Shown here: positions 26,594 to 33,708 of the stretch, one piece after another
Numbering within the stretch: the first letter of the stretch is position 1
How the letters are laid out: the number at the start of each line of letters is the position of its first letter
From: Paenibacillus farraposensis
GTDB taxonomy: Bacteria > Bacillota > Bacilli > Paenibacillales > Paenibacillaceae
Assembly (NCBI RefSeq): GCF_020736845.1
Contig: NZ_JAFFQR010000063.1
Span: forward strand, 1 to 64,000
Length of the DNA: 64,000 nucleotides
Reading direction: 5' to 3'
Position numbers and translations under genes: made by a program
The notes under the pieces: generated by a model
Told to the model about the DNA's origin: nothing
Databases searched by the model: none
Seen by the model: only the letters and a program-made list of their open reading frames with translations

Positions 26594-27211
26594 ATGAAAG
26601 CTTTGGAGGAACGTATTCGTCAAGAAGGGCAGATTTTATCCGACACTGTATTAAAGGTAGATTCATTTTTGAATCATCAGGTAGATACAGCGCTGGCACT
26701 GGAAATCGGGAAGGAGTTCGCACGGCTTTTCGGCAGTGCCCCGATTACCAAGGTGCTTACGATTGAAGCAAGTGGTATTCAGTTTGCGATGGCTACAGCT
26801 ATTGCCTTGGGTGTTCCGTTCATTTATGCGAAAAAAAAGAAGGCAATTACGCTGAGCGAGCAGGTATACTTCGCTGAGGTTCATTCGTTCACACGCCGGG
26901 AAACCTTTCAGGTGAATATTTCCCAAAAATATCTCGATGCCAGTGACCATGTACTGATCGTGGATGATTTTCTGGCTACTGGCGCAGCCTTGGTTGGGCT
27001 TGCCGATATTGTGAAGGAAGCAGGGGCGGAGCTGGCAGGGGTGGGCTGCGTTATCGAAAAGAGCTTTCAGGAAGGTCGCGGGCTGTTGGAGCAAAGAGGC
27101 ATTGCTGTTCGCTCTCTTGCGCGTATCGCCTCTATGGCACCGGGCGAAGTTCATTTTATAGAGGAAGCTGGTGCAGTGATTCTTCCCGCTAAGAAGAATG
27201 TGGGATGTTAA
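26594..27211 (+). CDS. xpt: Xanthine phosphoribosyltransferase
   Basis: Salvages xanthine with PRPP to XMP. The type I PRTase motif is VLIVDDFLATGAAL (about residues 122-135), and the family N-terminus MKALEERIRQEG is intact. About 205 aa from ATG 26594; an upstream in-frame ATG lies inside the riboswitch terminator and is not used. AGAAGGAG precedes it at a somewhat long 13 nt. Regulated by the guanine riboswitch; the xanthine permease gene that normally follows is broken. Confidence 0.93.
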   Translation: MKALEERIRQEGQILSDTVLKVDSFLNHQVDTALALEIGKEFARLFGSAPITKVLTIEASGIQFAMATAIALGVPFIYAKKKKAITLSEQVYFAEVHSFTRRETFQVNISQKYLDASDHVLIVDDFLATGAALVGLADIVKEAGAELAGVGCVIEKSFQEGRGLLEQRGIAVRSLARIASMAPGEVHFIEEAGAVILPAKKNVGC

Positions 27212-27345
27212 GCAAGCAAAAGATATTCGCGCTGGGCTTCCAGCATGTCATGGCGATGTACGCTGGGCCATTGCTGTACCTCTGATTGTAGGGGGAGCGT
27301 TGCACCTGACACCAGCGCAGATTATTGAGAGGTATACGGGACATC
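27205..27345 (+). pseudogene. pbuX: Xanthine permease fragment, frameshifted and truncated
   Basis: ATG 27205 overlaps the end of xpt, as in the normal xpt-pbuX operon. The first frame reads MLSKQKIFALGFQHVMAMYAG, characteristic of nucleobase:cation symporter-2 permeases. After one missing G in the GCTGGGCC run near 27266 the family sequence continues in the next frame as AIAVPLIVGGALHLTPAQI. Similarity then stops at about 27330-27345, with roughly 400 codons missing. A clear remnant. Confidence 0.8.
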
Positions 27346-27387
27346 AGCCAGCTCTTATAACAACGCTGTGTTGCGTTACAGAACAGA

Positions 27388-27690
27388 TTAGCTGATTTTG
27401 CAGTGATTAGCGACGCCTATTTCCGTTAGAACAAAGGGCTGGACGCAAAAAGAAACGGCTGCATCGCCCTCACAGGGACAGCACCCGTTTGCTGCACATT
27501 TAAGTATTGTTTTGGCCAGCATAATCTCCAATGGTTCATCGTCAAGCAACAGTCCGCCGGCATCCCGGTACCCTAGTTTTCTGTAAAAATGCTGCGCCCC
27601 TTCATTGGACATCGTCGAGGTCATCAGCCGTTTGAACCCCCGCTGCTTCATTTCATTTTCCCAATAAAAAAGCATCTCCCGGCATGGATA
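27388..27690 (-). pseudogene. GNAT acetyltransferase C-terminal fragment
   Basis: Reads YWENEMKQRGFKRLMTST, SNEGAQHFYRKLGYRDAGGLLL and DDEPLEIML, the C-terminal half of a GNAT fold (acetyl-CoA P-loop region lost). It is followed by a Cys-rich tail (CAANGCCPC) to the stop. The open frame continues upstream into unrelated sequence, so the N-terminal half was lost by fusion to the methylase remnant. Confidence 0.65.
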
Positions 27691-27875
27691 TGGCTTATCG
27701 CAGCTATTACCGGATAAATCTGTAACGGATTTACTGCATTCCCTAGTGCCTTCAGGCGACCAACACGATTCTTCATACCGACTGCTGTACGAGGTGGTTC
27801 CCAATCATGTTGCGGTTGCCCTAATCCGGCAGGCCACTGATATTGGTCCAGCCGAGCGGAAAGCCCATTAAGCAC
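27691..27875 (-). pseudogene. C5-cytosine DNA methyltransferase C-terminal fragment
   Basis: The frame on the minus strand gives GMKNRVGRLKALGNAVNPLQ then IYPVIAAI, the conserved motif IX-X end of C5 DNA methylases (RIKALGNAV-P type). Catalytic motifs are absent. It joins head-on to the GNAT fragment in another frame near 27690, indicating a deletion junction. Such methylases are often phage-borne. Confidence 0.65.
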
Positions 27876-27897
27876 TGAAAACCCACCGCGTAATTAG

Positions 27898-27911
27898 GTT
27901 AGGCGCCTAAC
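27898..27911. repeat. Perfect 14-bp palindrome
   Basis: GTTAGGCGCCTAAC, self-complementary, with flanking TTAGGT and ACCTAA-like sequence, about 110 bp upstream of the cobalamin-riboswitch promoter. Possibly a repressor site or deletion scar; no function assigned. Confidence 0.5.
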
Positions 27912-28022
27912 GATGGGTATCTATATACCTAATTTGACACTTTAATTGCGTGCACACAATTGAAAAGCCACAGCCTTAATTCTTATCGTATCGTTCAAAT
28001 TCAAGACATTACGCTGCATTTG

Positions 28023-28051
28023 TTGACAAGCCTGTAACAACAAAATAAGAT
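28023..28051 (+). promoter_or_regulatory. Sigma-A promoter of the B12-regulated transporter operon
   Basis: TTGACA (28023-28028), 17-bp spacer, TAAGAT (28046-28051), about 60 bp before the cobalamin riboswitch. Confidence 0.75.
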
Positions 28052-28109
28052 AATCCTAAATCGTAATATAAAGGAATAAAGGAAGAAAACAGGTACGAGC
28101 CGGACTTTT

Positions 28110-28310
28110 ACGTACAGGGTTTTATTGAGACCTTGCTGCCTTGCTGTTCGCGCTCGCTTAAAAGGGAAGTTCGGTAGATTCCGACACGGGCCCGCCACTG
28201 TATACAGGCATCAGCAGGAACATGCTGTAGCTTTCAGAATAGCCACTGGAACTGTGAAGAACCGGGAAGGACTGAAGGACAAGCCTGGAGTCAGGAGACC
28301 TGCCTGTTTT
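28110..28310 (+). ncRNA. Cobalamin riboswitch
   Basis: Ordered conserved blocks of the AdoCbl aptamer are visible: TTAAAAGGGAAG (28158 on), CGGTAGATTCCG, GGGCCCGCCACTGT (28188 on), a second GCCACTG, CCGGGAAGG, and the B12 box GCCTGGAGTCAGGAGACCTG (about 28282-28301). It is followed by a terminator hairpin and then a NikABCDE-type ABC transporter, so B12 should shut the transporter off. Boundaries are approximate. Confidence 0.93.
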
Positions 28311-28436
28311 AACATCACTGTCAGACCCACGGGATGCTGGGGAGGTGGTTGGGCGTGCTTCATACGGGAATGTCTGGAACCGATCCGATCCCCTTGTTTT
28401 GGAGGGGGCTGAGGGTGTGCTTGGCATTTTATAATG

Positions 28437-28481
28437 AAAGCATTTCTGATTGCTGAACAAGCGGCCGGAGATGCTTTTTTG
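28437..28481 (+). terminator. Leader terminator of the cobalamin riboswitch
   Basis: AAAGCATTTC and GGAGATGCTTT arms flank a loop of about 20 nt and are followed by a T run, 40 bp before the first transporter gene; the probable expression platform. Confidence 0.75.
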
Positions 28482-28522
28482 TGTTGGATATATAAAGAAA
28501 TACAGGATCAGGGGGATCAAGA

Positions 28523-30103
28523 ATGAAAAGCAATTGCAATCGATACTTATGGTTCTTATGTACAGGGCTGCTGCTCATAGCCGTTCTGGTTTTGGCGGGG
28601 TGCTCTGCAGCGGATAGAATATCAGATGGATCTGCCAAGGGCGAAAGCTCATCTGGGCAACAGGCGGCAACGGATAAAAAGCTGGTGATGGCTTACACCT
28701 GGAAGCCGTCAGGTGTTGACCCGCACGGAGACAATAGCTGGGACGTCATGCGTTCCGGTGCAGGTGAGACACTGGTCCGCTTGAATGAAAAGCTGGAGCC
28801 TGTGGCTTGGCTGGCGAAGAACTGGAAGCAGGACAGTCCTACGGTCTGGACGCTCAGCTTGCAGGATAAAGTGACTTTCCACGATGGAAAAAGCATGGAT
28901 GCAGCAAGCGTAAAGGCTTCCCTGCTGCGTTCTATTGAGAAAAGCCATCTGGCGAAGGACTTGCTGGATGTGAAGTCCATAGATGCCAGCGGGCCGCTGA
29001 CGTTGAAAATTACGACAAATCAGCCGAACGCGGCGCTGGTATCCAATCTGGCTGATCCGTCGACGATTGTGCTGGATGTGGCATCTATGAAAGATGAACA
29101 GAGCTATCCTGCGATGACAGGTGCTTTTAAAATCAAAGCCTTCAACAAGGACCAATCCCTGGTTGTGGAACGCTTTGACGGATATTGGGGCGAGAAGGCC
29201 CGGCTGGCCGAAGCGACGATGAAGTTCATTACGGACGGCAATTCGCGTCTGATGGCGCTGCAGTCCGGCGAGGTAGATGTAGCGACGGATATTCCGGTGG
29301 ATAATGCGGAGGTACTGAAGAAGAACGACAAGCTGCAGGTGTTGTCGGCTCCTTCCGTGCGTACCCATATGATCGTCTACAATATGGGGTCGCCTGTGTT
29401 CAAGGATGCAGCTAACCGCCAGGTGGTGGACAGCCTGATTCCGCGCGCATCCATTGTGAGTGCGGTTATGAGAGGCTACGGTACGGAGGCTAGCAGTCCG
29501 TTCCCGAGCATTCTCCCCTTTGGCAAGGCTGAGCGTAAAGCACTGGATGGAACGCCAGAGCAATTGCTGACCAAAGATGGCTGGCAAAAAGACGCCCAGG
29601 GCACATGGACCAAGCAGGGCAAGCCGTTTGAGGTTACGCTGCTCACCTTCCCTCAGCGCCCGGAGCTCTCCGTGATGGCTGAAGTCATTCAAAGCCAATT
29701 GCTGAAAGAGGGCATCCAGGTCAAGATACGCAAAGTGGAAAATATCGACGAGGCGTTAAGCAAAAACGATTGGGATTTTGCCATGTACAGTATGCTGACG
29801 GCCCATACAGGGGAGCCGCAATATTTTATGGACACGTTTTATTCCTCCAAAAGCAAGGCCAATGTAAGCCGATATGTCTCCAAGCCGCTGGAGGACATTC
29901 TCGGCAGGTTGAAGCTAGCGAAGAATACAGCGGAGCGCAATGCGGTGACACTGCAAGCCTTAGATATCATTAATACTGATCTGCCGCAGTCATTCATTGT
30001 GCATCCTGACAATGTATTTGGTGTGAAAAAAGGGGTAGAGGGCTTTACACCTCATCCGATTGAGTATTACTACATTACAGCGCAATCCGATATTGCGAAA
30101 TAG
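28523..30103 (+). CDS. NikA-like substrate-binding lipoprotein, B12-regulated
   Basis: Extracytoplasmic family 5 binding protein of the nickel/peptide class, 526 aa. Type II signal LLIAVLVLAGCS with lipobox Cys at about residue 27. Mature part starts YTWKPSGVDPHGDN; RFDGYWGEKARL and a VTFHDGKSMDAASVK segment are typical of SBP_bac_5. First gene of a five-gene importer behind a cobalamin riboswitch. Since B12 control is normally applied to B12 or cobalt acquisition and this family carries metals or metal chelates, cobalt is the likely cargo. Nickel or a peptide cannot be excluded from sequence alone. Confidence 0.85.
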   Translation: MKSNCNRYLWFLCTGLLLIAVLVLAGCSAADRISDGSAKGESSSGQQAATDKKLVMAYTWKPSGVDPHGDNSWDVMRSGAGETLVRLNEKLEPVAWLAKNWKQDSPTVWTLSLQDKVTFHDGKSMDAASVKASLLRSIEKSHLAKDLLDVKSIDASGPLTLKITTNQPNAALVSNLADPSTIVLDVASMKDEQSYPAMTGAFKIKAFNKDQSLVVERFDGYWGEKARLAEATMKFITDGNSRLMALQSGEVDVATDIPVDNAEVLKKNDKLQVLSAPSVRTHMIVYNMGSPVFKDAANRQVVDSLIPRASIVSAVMRGYGTEASSPFPSILPFGKAERKALDGTPEQLLTKDGWQKDAQGTWTKQGKPFEVTLLTFPQRPELSVMAEVIQSQLLKEGIQVKIRKVENIDEALSKNDWDFAMYSMLTAHTGEPQYFMDTFYSSKSKANVSRYVSKPLEDILGRLKLAKNTAERNAVTLQALDIINTDLPQSFIVHPDNVFGVKKGVEGFTPHPIEYYYITAQSDIAK

Positions 30104-30118
30104 CGGGCTGCGAATTCG

Positions 30119-31048
30119 ATGATTCGTTTTATTCTGGAACGTGCGGTGCAGCTGGTCATTATTGTGTTTGTTGTCTCTACGGTGACTTTTGTGCTAATGA
30201 GGCTGGCCCCGGGAGACCCTGCCACCATTCTGCTTACCGCGCATAATGTACCTGCCTCTGAGGAGGCGTTGACAGCGCTGCGGAAGGAGCTGGGGCTGAA
30301 CGAGCCGCTCCATGTTCAGTATGTGAACTGGCTTCGGGATGTGTTCACAGGGCACTGGGGCACCTCGTATGTATCCAAGGAGTCGGTGCTGACCGAGTTG
30401 TGGAACAGACTGCCTGCTACCGTGGAGCTGGCCCTGGCGGGCTTTACTGTTATGATCGTGCTGACGCTCGGGATGGGACTGGCCGCCTCGGTAAAATCCA
30501 GCGGGTGGCTGGATCGCCTGGGCAGACTTTTGGCTCTGTTAGGAAGTTCTATTCCCTCCTTTTGGCTTGGCTTTCTGTTAATCTATGTGTTTTCTGTTTG
30601 TCTGGGCTGGCTTCCATCCATGGGAAGGGAGGACTGGACACATCTCGTGCTGCCAGCGCTGACCCTTGGTGCAGGCTTGGGAGCCGTGCAAGCTCGTGTG
30701 TTACGTACGCAAATACTGGAGTTGGGGGATCGGAATTTTGTGAAGGCGGCGAAAGCCCGGGGCTTCTCTCGTATGCATATTCTTTTTTTTGAAATATTTA
30801 AGCATGCTATTTTGCCTGTAATCACACTATTAGGTACGAATCTGTCATTTATGCTTGCGGGTAATGTTATTGTAGAGACGATTTTTTCATGGCCAGGTTT
30901 GGGCAAGTATTTTATAGATGCGATTACGCAGCGCGATTACCCGGTAATTCAGGGGTATGTAATTTTTGCCGCGGTTTTAATTGTAGGCGTTCAGTGTTTG
31001 GTAGATGTGATCCAGACGGCGATAGACCCGAGGCTGCGTTTGCGTTAG
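30119..31048 (+). CDS. NikB-like ABC transporter permease, B12-regulated
   Basis: Inner permease of the Dpp/Nik class, 309 aa, about six membrane segments. N-terminal FVLMRLAPGDPATILL, cytoplasmic EAA loop KAAKARGFSRMHILFFEIF (about residues 209-227), and the C-terminal FSWPGLGKYFIDAI. Starts 15 bp after the binding protein gene. Pairs with the permease at 31065. Confidence 0.88.
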   Translation: MIRFILERAVQLVIIVFVVSTVTFVLMRLAPGDPATILLTAHNVPASEEALTALRKELGLNEPLHVQYVNWLRDVFTGHWGTSYVSKESVLTELWNRLPATVELALAGFTVMIVLTLGMGLAASVKSSGWLDRLGRLLALLGSSIPSFWLGFLLIYVFSVCLGWLPSMGREDWTHLVLPALTLGAGLGAVQARVLRTQILELGDRNFVKAAKARGFSRMHILFFEIFKHAILPVITLLGTNLSFMLAGNVIVETIFSWPGLGKYFIDAITQRDYPVIQGYVIFAAVLIVGVQCLVDVIQTAIDPRLRLR

Positions 31049-31064
31049 AGGGAGGAAGCTGGTA

Positions 31065-31880
31065 ATGAAAAGGAAACGGCTTTCCTTTAAAGGGAGCCTG
31101 CTGACAGGAGGCGTGCTGTTTGGCTTGATCGTGCTGCTCGGGGTACTGGCCCCGTGGGTTGCTCCTCATGATCCTCTTCAAGTGGATCTTCTTAAACGCT
31201 TGGCACCCCCTAGCCAGTCCTATCCCTTTGGTACGGATCATCTGGGCCGGGATGTGCTGTCACGGCTTATTTACGGGATTCGGACAAGCGTGTTAATTGC
31301 GTGCGTAATTACGGCAGCTACGCTATTCGTCAGCTTGCCGATAGGCTTGCTTATTGGTTATGTGCGGGGGCGTGTGGATCGGCTGATCATGCGCGGCATT
31401 GACGGCGTGCTTGCTTTTCCCGATATTATTTTGACGGTGGCAATTGTAGGGATTTTGGGGCCGGGGTTTGTTAACATGACCCTGGCTGTTATTGCGGTAC
31501 GGTGGGCAGGCTACGTCCGCTATATTCGCAGCCTGGTTCAAAAAACCTGTCAGGAGGACTATATGCGATATGCCCGTTTATCCGGCAACTCACATCTCCG
31601 TATACTGAGACGCTATGTGCTGCCGCAGATACTGTCGCAGCTACTGGTATATGCGGTATGGGATGTCGGGCGTGTGGTGCTGATGATTGCCGGACTTTCC
31701 TTTCTTGGACTGGGGGTGCAGCCGCCCAAGCCAGAGTGGGGCGTGATGCTGCATGATGCCACCTCATATTTCCAGGTGGCTCCGCATGTCATGATTTTTC
31801 CAGGCTTGGCGATCATGCTGTTTGTGCTTGCGTGTCAGCTGTTAGGCGACCGCTTTTCGGAAAAGGGGGCGGCGAAATAG
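31065..31880 (+). CDS. NikC-like ABC transporter permease, B12-regulated
   Basis: Second permease, 271 aa, with the NikC/DppC N-terminus (APWVAPHDPLQVDLLKRLAP, then PFGTDHLGRDVLSRLIYG), the EAA loop YARLSGNSHLRILRRYVLPQ and the conserved LSFLGLGVQPPKPEWG end. Forms the heterodimeric channel with the preceding permease; RBS GGAGG before the ATG. Its stop overlaps the probable GTG of the first ATPase gene. Confidence 0.88.
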   Translation: MKRKRLSFKGSLLTGGVLFGLIVLLGVLAPWVAPHDPLQVDLLKRLAPPSQSYPFGTDHLGRDVLSRLIYGIRTSVLIACVITAATLFVSLPIGLLIGYVRGRVDRLIMRGIDGVLAFPDIILTVAIVGILGPGFVNMTLAVIAVRWAGYVRYIRSLVQKTCQEDYMRYARLSGNSHLRILRRYVLPQILSQLLVYAVWDVGRVVLMIAGLSFLGLGVQPPKPEWGVMLHDATSYFQVAPHVMIFPGLAIMLFVLACQLLGDRFSEKGAAK

Positions 31881-32788
31881 TGGAAGATCGCGCACCTATA
31901 AGATGTAGGGATACGATAGAGCGAGTAGACGGACGACTACCACTGTTACACGTGGAACATTTGGAGATATGCCGCACGGGCTCAGCGATATGCGAAAGCA
32001 AACCGCTGCTGCGCGACGTAAGCTTCTCTGTGTATCCGGGCGAAATTGTGGCTCTGACCGGGGCGAGTGGATGCGGCAAGAGCTTGACCGCACATGCAAT
32101 CGCAGGCATGCTGGAGCCGGGAATCGGTGTTACGCAAGGGCATATTTACTATGACGGGGAGGATGTGGTCCCGTTCCATGAACAGCGCTGGCAGTGGCTG
32201 CGCCGTGAGGAGGTTGCTTTGCTCATTCAACAATCGCTAAGCGGGTTGAACCCGATCCGTACCGTCCGTGCACAGTTGACGGATACGTTGAGGCTGCATA
32301 GGCGGCGTCAGATGCCGTATGAGCAGCAAGAGCCGGGCCACATTGAAACGGCCCGATCTTTCTCCGCGCCGCGGCAAGCCGTTCTACAGGGCGTGTCGCG
32401 GATGAGGCGACTGATGAGCCGTGCAGCCGAGATGGCTGGAGGCCGCACTACTCAAGCGCAGGAGGCTTATTTGCACGCATTGCTCTGCAAGGTCGGGTTT
32501 GCAGACCCGGAGCGCATATTGTCGTCGTATCCTTTTGAGTTAAGCGGTGGAATGTGCCAAAGAGTGCTGCTCGCTGCTATGTTAAGTTCCGGTCCGCGCC
32601 TTTTTATTGCCGACGAGCCTACTACGGCCCTGGATGTCATCAACCGGGACAAGGTGCTGGCATTGCTACAGCAGTTGAGACAAGACTTTGATCTCACCAT
32701 TTTGCTGATATCTCATGACCGTCGGGGCATAAACCGTGTTGCAGATCGCGTGTTGAAGATGGGGCCGGAAGGAAGGATGCACGGATGA
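31880..32788 (+). CDS. NikD-like ABC transporter ATPase, B12-regulated
   Basis: Nucleotide-binding subunit, 302 aa from GTG 31880, which overlaps the permease stop; the frame is open to 31832. Walker A GASGCGKS, Q-loop LLIQQSLSGLNP, signature LSGGMCQR, Walker B LFIADEPTTALD, H-loop LLISHDRRGI. Unusual is an Arg-rich insertion of about 45 residues between Q-loop and signature (around RSFSAPRQAVLQ), absent from the second cluster's homologue, and a short C-terminus lacking the oligopeptide-transporter extension. Confidence 0.83.
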   Translation: MEDRAPIRCRDTIERVDGRLPLLHVEHLEICRTGSAICESKPLLRDVSFSVYPGEIVALTGASGCGKSLTAHAIAGMLEPGIGVTQGHIYYDGEDVVPFHEQRWQWLRREEVALLIQQSLSGLNPIRTVRAQLTDTLRLHRRRQMPYEQQEPGHIETARSFSAPRQAVLQGVSRMRRLMSRAAEMAGGRTTQAQEAYLHALLCKVGFADPERILSSYPFELSGGMCQRVLLAAMLSSGPRLFIADEPTTALDVINRDKVLALLQQLRQDFDLTILLISHDRRGINRVADRVLKMGPEGRMHG

Positions 32789-33564
32789 TGCTGGAATTGA
32801 AGCAAGTGACCAAAGCTTATCCTGTCCGCAGACGGAGAAAAGGCTGGTTCAACAAGCAGGATAGCGAGCAGGCCGCCGTGAAGCAAGTAAGTCTGGAGCT
32901 ACAGCGGGGAGAATGCCTCGGACTGGTCGGCGAAAGCGGCAGCGGCAAAAGTACGCTGGCGCAATGTATCCTGGGGCTGGAGCCGTTGACCTCAGGGGAG
33001 ATCTGGCTGGATCGTCAGCCCATTCATACCGGAAAGGTGAAGGATGTCCATCTGTACAAGCGCATCCAGCTAGTTGCTCAGGACTCGTCTTCCTCACTGC
33101 ATCCCCGCATGACGATTCGGGATATTTTGATGGAGCCGCTCCGCAACTATTTTCCTGAGCGAAAGGCGCAGGCGCCTGATATCTGCCTGTCCCTGCTGGA
33201 AGCCGTAGGATTGGAGGCAGGGAGTCTGGAGAAATACCCATCGCAGCTAAGCGGCGGACAAAAGCAGCGGGTATGCATTGCCCGTGCGCTGGCGGTGGAG
33301 CCGGAGATCATCCTGTTTGACGAGCCGGTCGCTAGCCTCGATACCGCAACGCAGTCCTCCGTGCTCAAATTGCTCAAGAAAGTCCAGGTAGAACGCCAGT
33401 TATCCTATCTTTTCATCACGCATGATCTTCAATCCACCCGTACGTTCTGTGATCGAGTTGCCTTCATGTATCAGGGAGAAATCGTGGAGGTATTTAAGGA
33501 ATGGAATGAAGACCTGTTACAGCATGAATACACGCGTACCCTGTTTCAAACGTTGGTGGAATGA
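32785..33564 (+). CDS. NikE-like ABC transporter ATPase, B12-regulated
   Basis: Second nucleotide-binding subunit, 259 aa. Walker A GESGSGKST, Q-loop VAQDSSSSLHP, signature LSGGQKQR, Walker B ILFDEPVASLD, H-loop FITHDLQ. Overlaps the first ATPase gene by 4 nt (ATGA) and closes the five-gene importer. With 31880 it forms the ATPase heterodimer. Confidence 0.86.
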   Translation: MMLELKQVTKAYPVRRRRKGWFNKQDSEQAAVKQVSLELQRGECLGLVGESGSGKSTLAQCILGLEPLTSGEIWLDRQPIHTGKVKDVHLYKRIQLVAQDSSSSLHPRMTIRDILMEPLRNYFPERKAQAPDICLSLLEAVGLEAGSLEKYPSQLSGGQKQRVCIARALAVEPEIILFDEPVASLDTATQSSVLKLLKKVQVERQLSYLFITHDLQSTRTFCDRVAFMYQGEIVEVFKEWNEDLLQHEYTRTLFQTLVE

Positions 33565-33624
33565 TCTATGTATACCATATTATACAAATTTAAAATAAAT
33601 ATAAGCTTCCTTTGCTGAATATTG

Positions 33625-33653
33625 TTGACAAAGTAAGATGTGATACCTATTCT
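33625..33653 (+). promoter_or_regulatory. Promoter of the second Nik-type operon
   Basis: TTGACA (33625-33630), 17-bp spacer, TATTCT (33648-33653), immediately upstream of the Fur-type box. Confidence 0.65.
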
Positions 33654-33664
33654 GAATATGATTA

Positions 33665-33679
33665 TGATAATCATTATCA
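33665..33679. promoter_or_regulatory. Perfect Fur-type 7-1-7 box
   Basis: TGATAATCATTATCA is exactly the Bacillus Fur consensus TGATAAT-N-ATTATCA. It lies just downstream of the -10 element, where a bound Fur dimer would block transcription. The half-site differs from the Zur (TCGTAAT) and PerR (TTATAAT) versions. Confidence 0.8.
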
Positions 33680-33708
33680 CAATATATATAGAAAAGGGGA
33701 AACCATTG

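Noticed and set aside
26219-26623. 134-codon ORF on the minus strand
   Set aside because: It runs antisense through the guanine riboswitch, its terminator and the start of xpt, and has no family pattern or ribosome site.
27198-27395. 65-codon ORF after xpt as an independent gene
   Set aside because: Its middle matches the xanthine permease only after a frameshift from the overlapping ATG at 27205; treated as part of the pbuX remnant.
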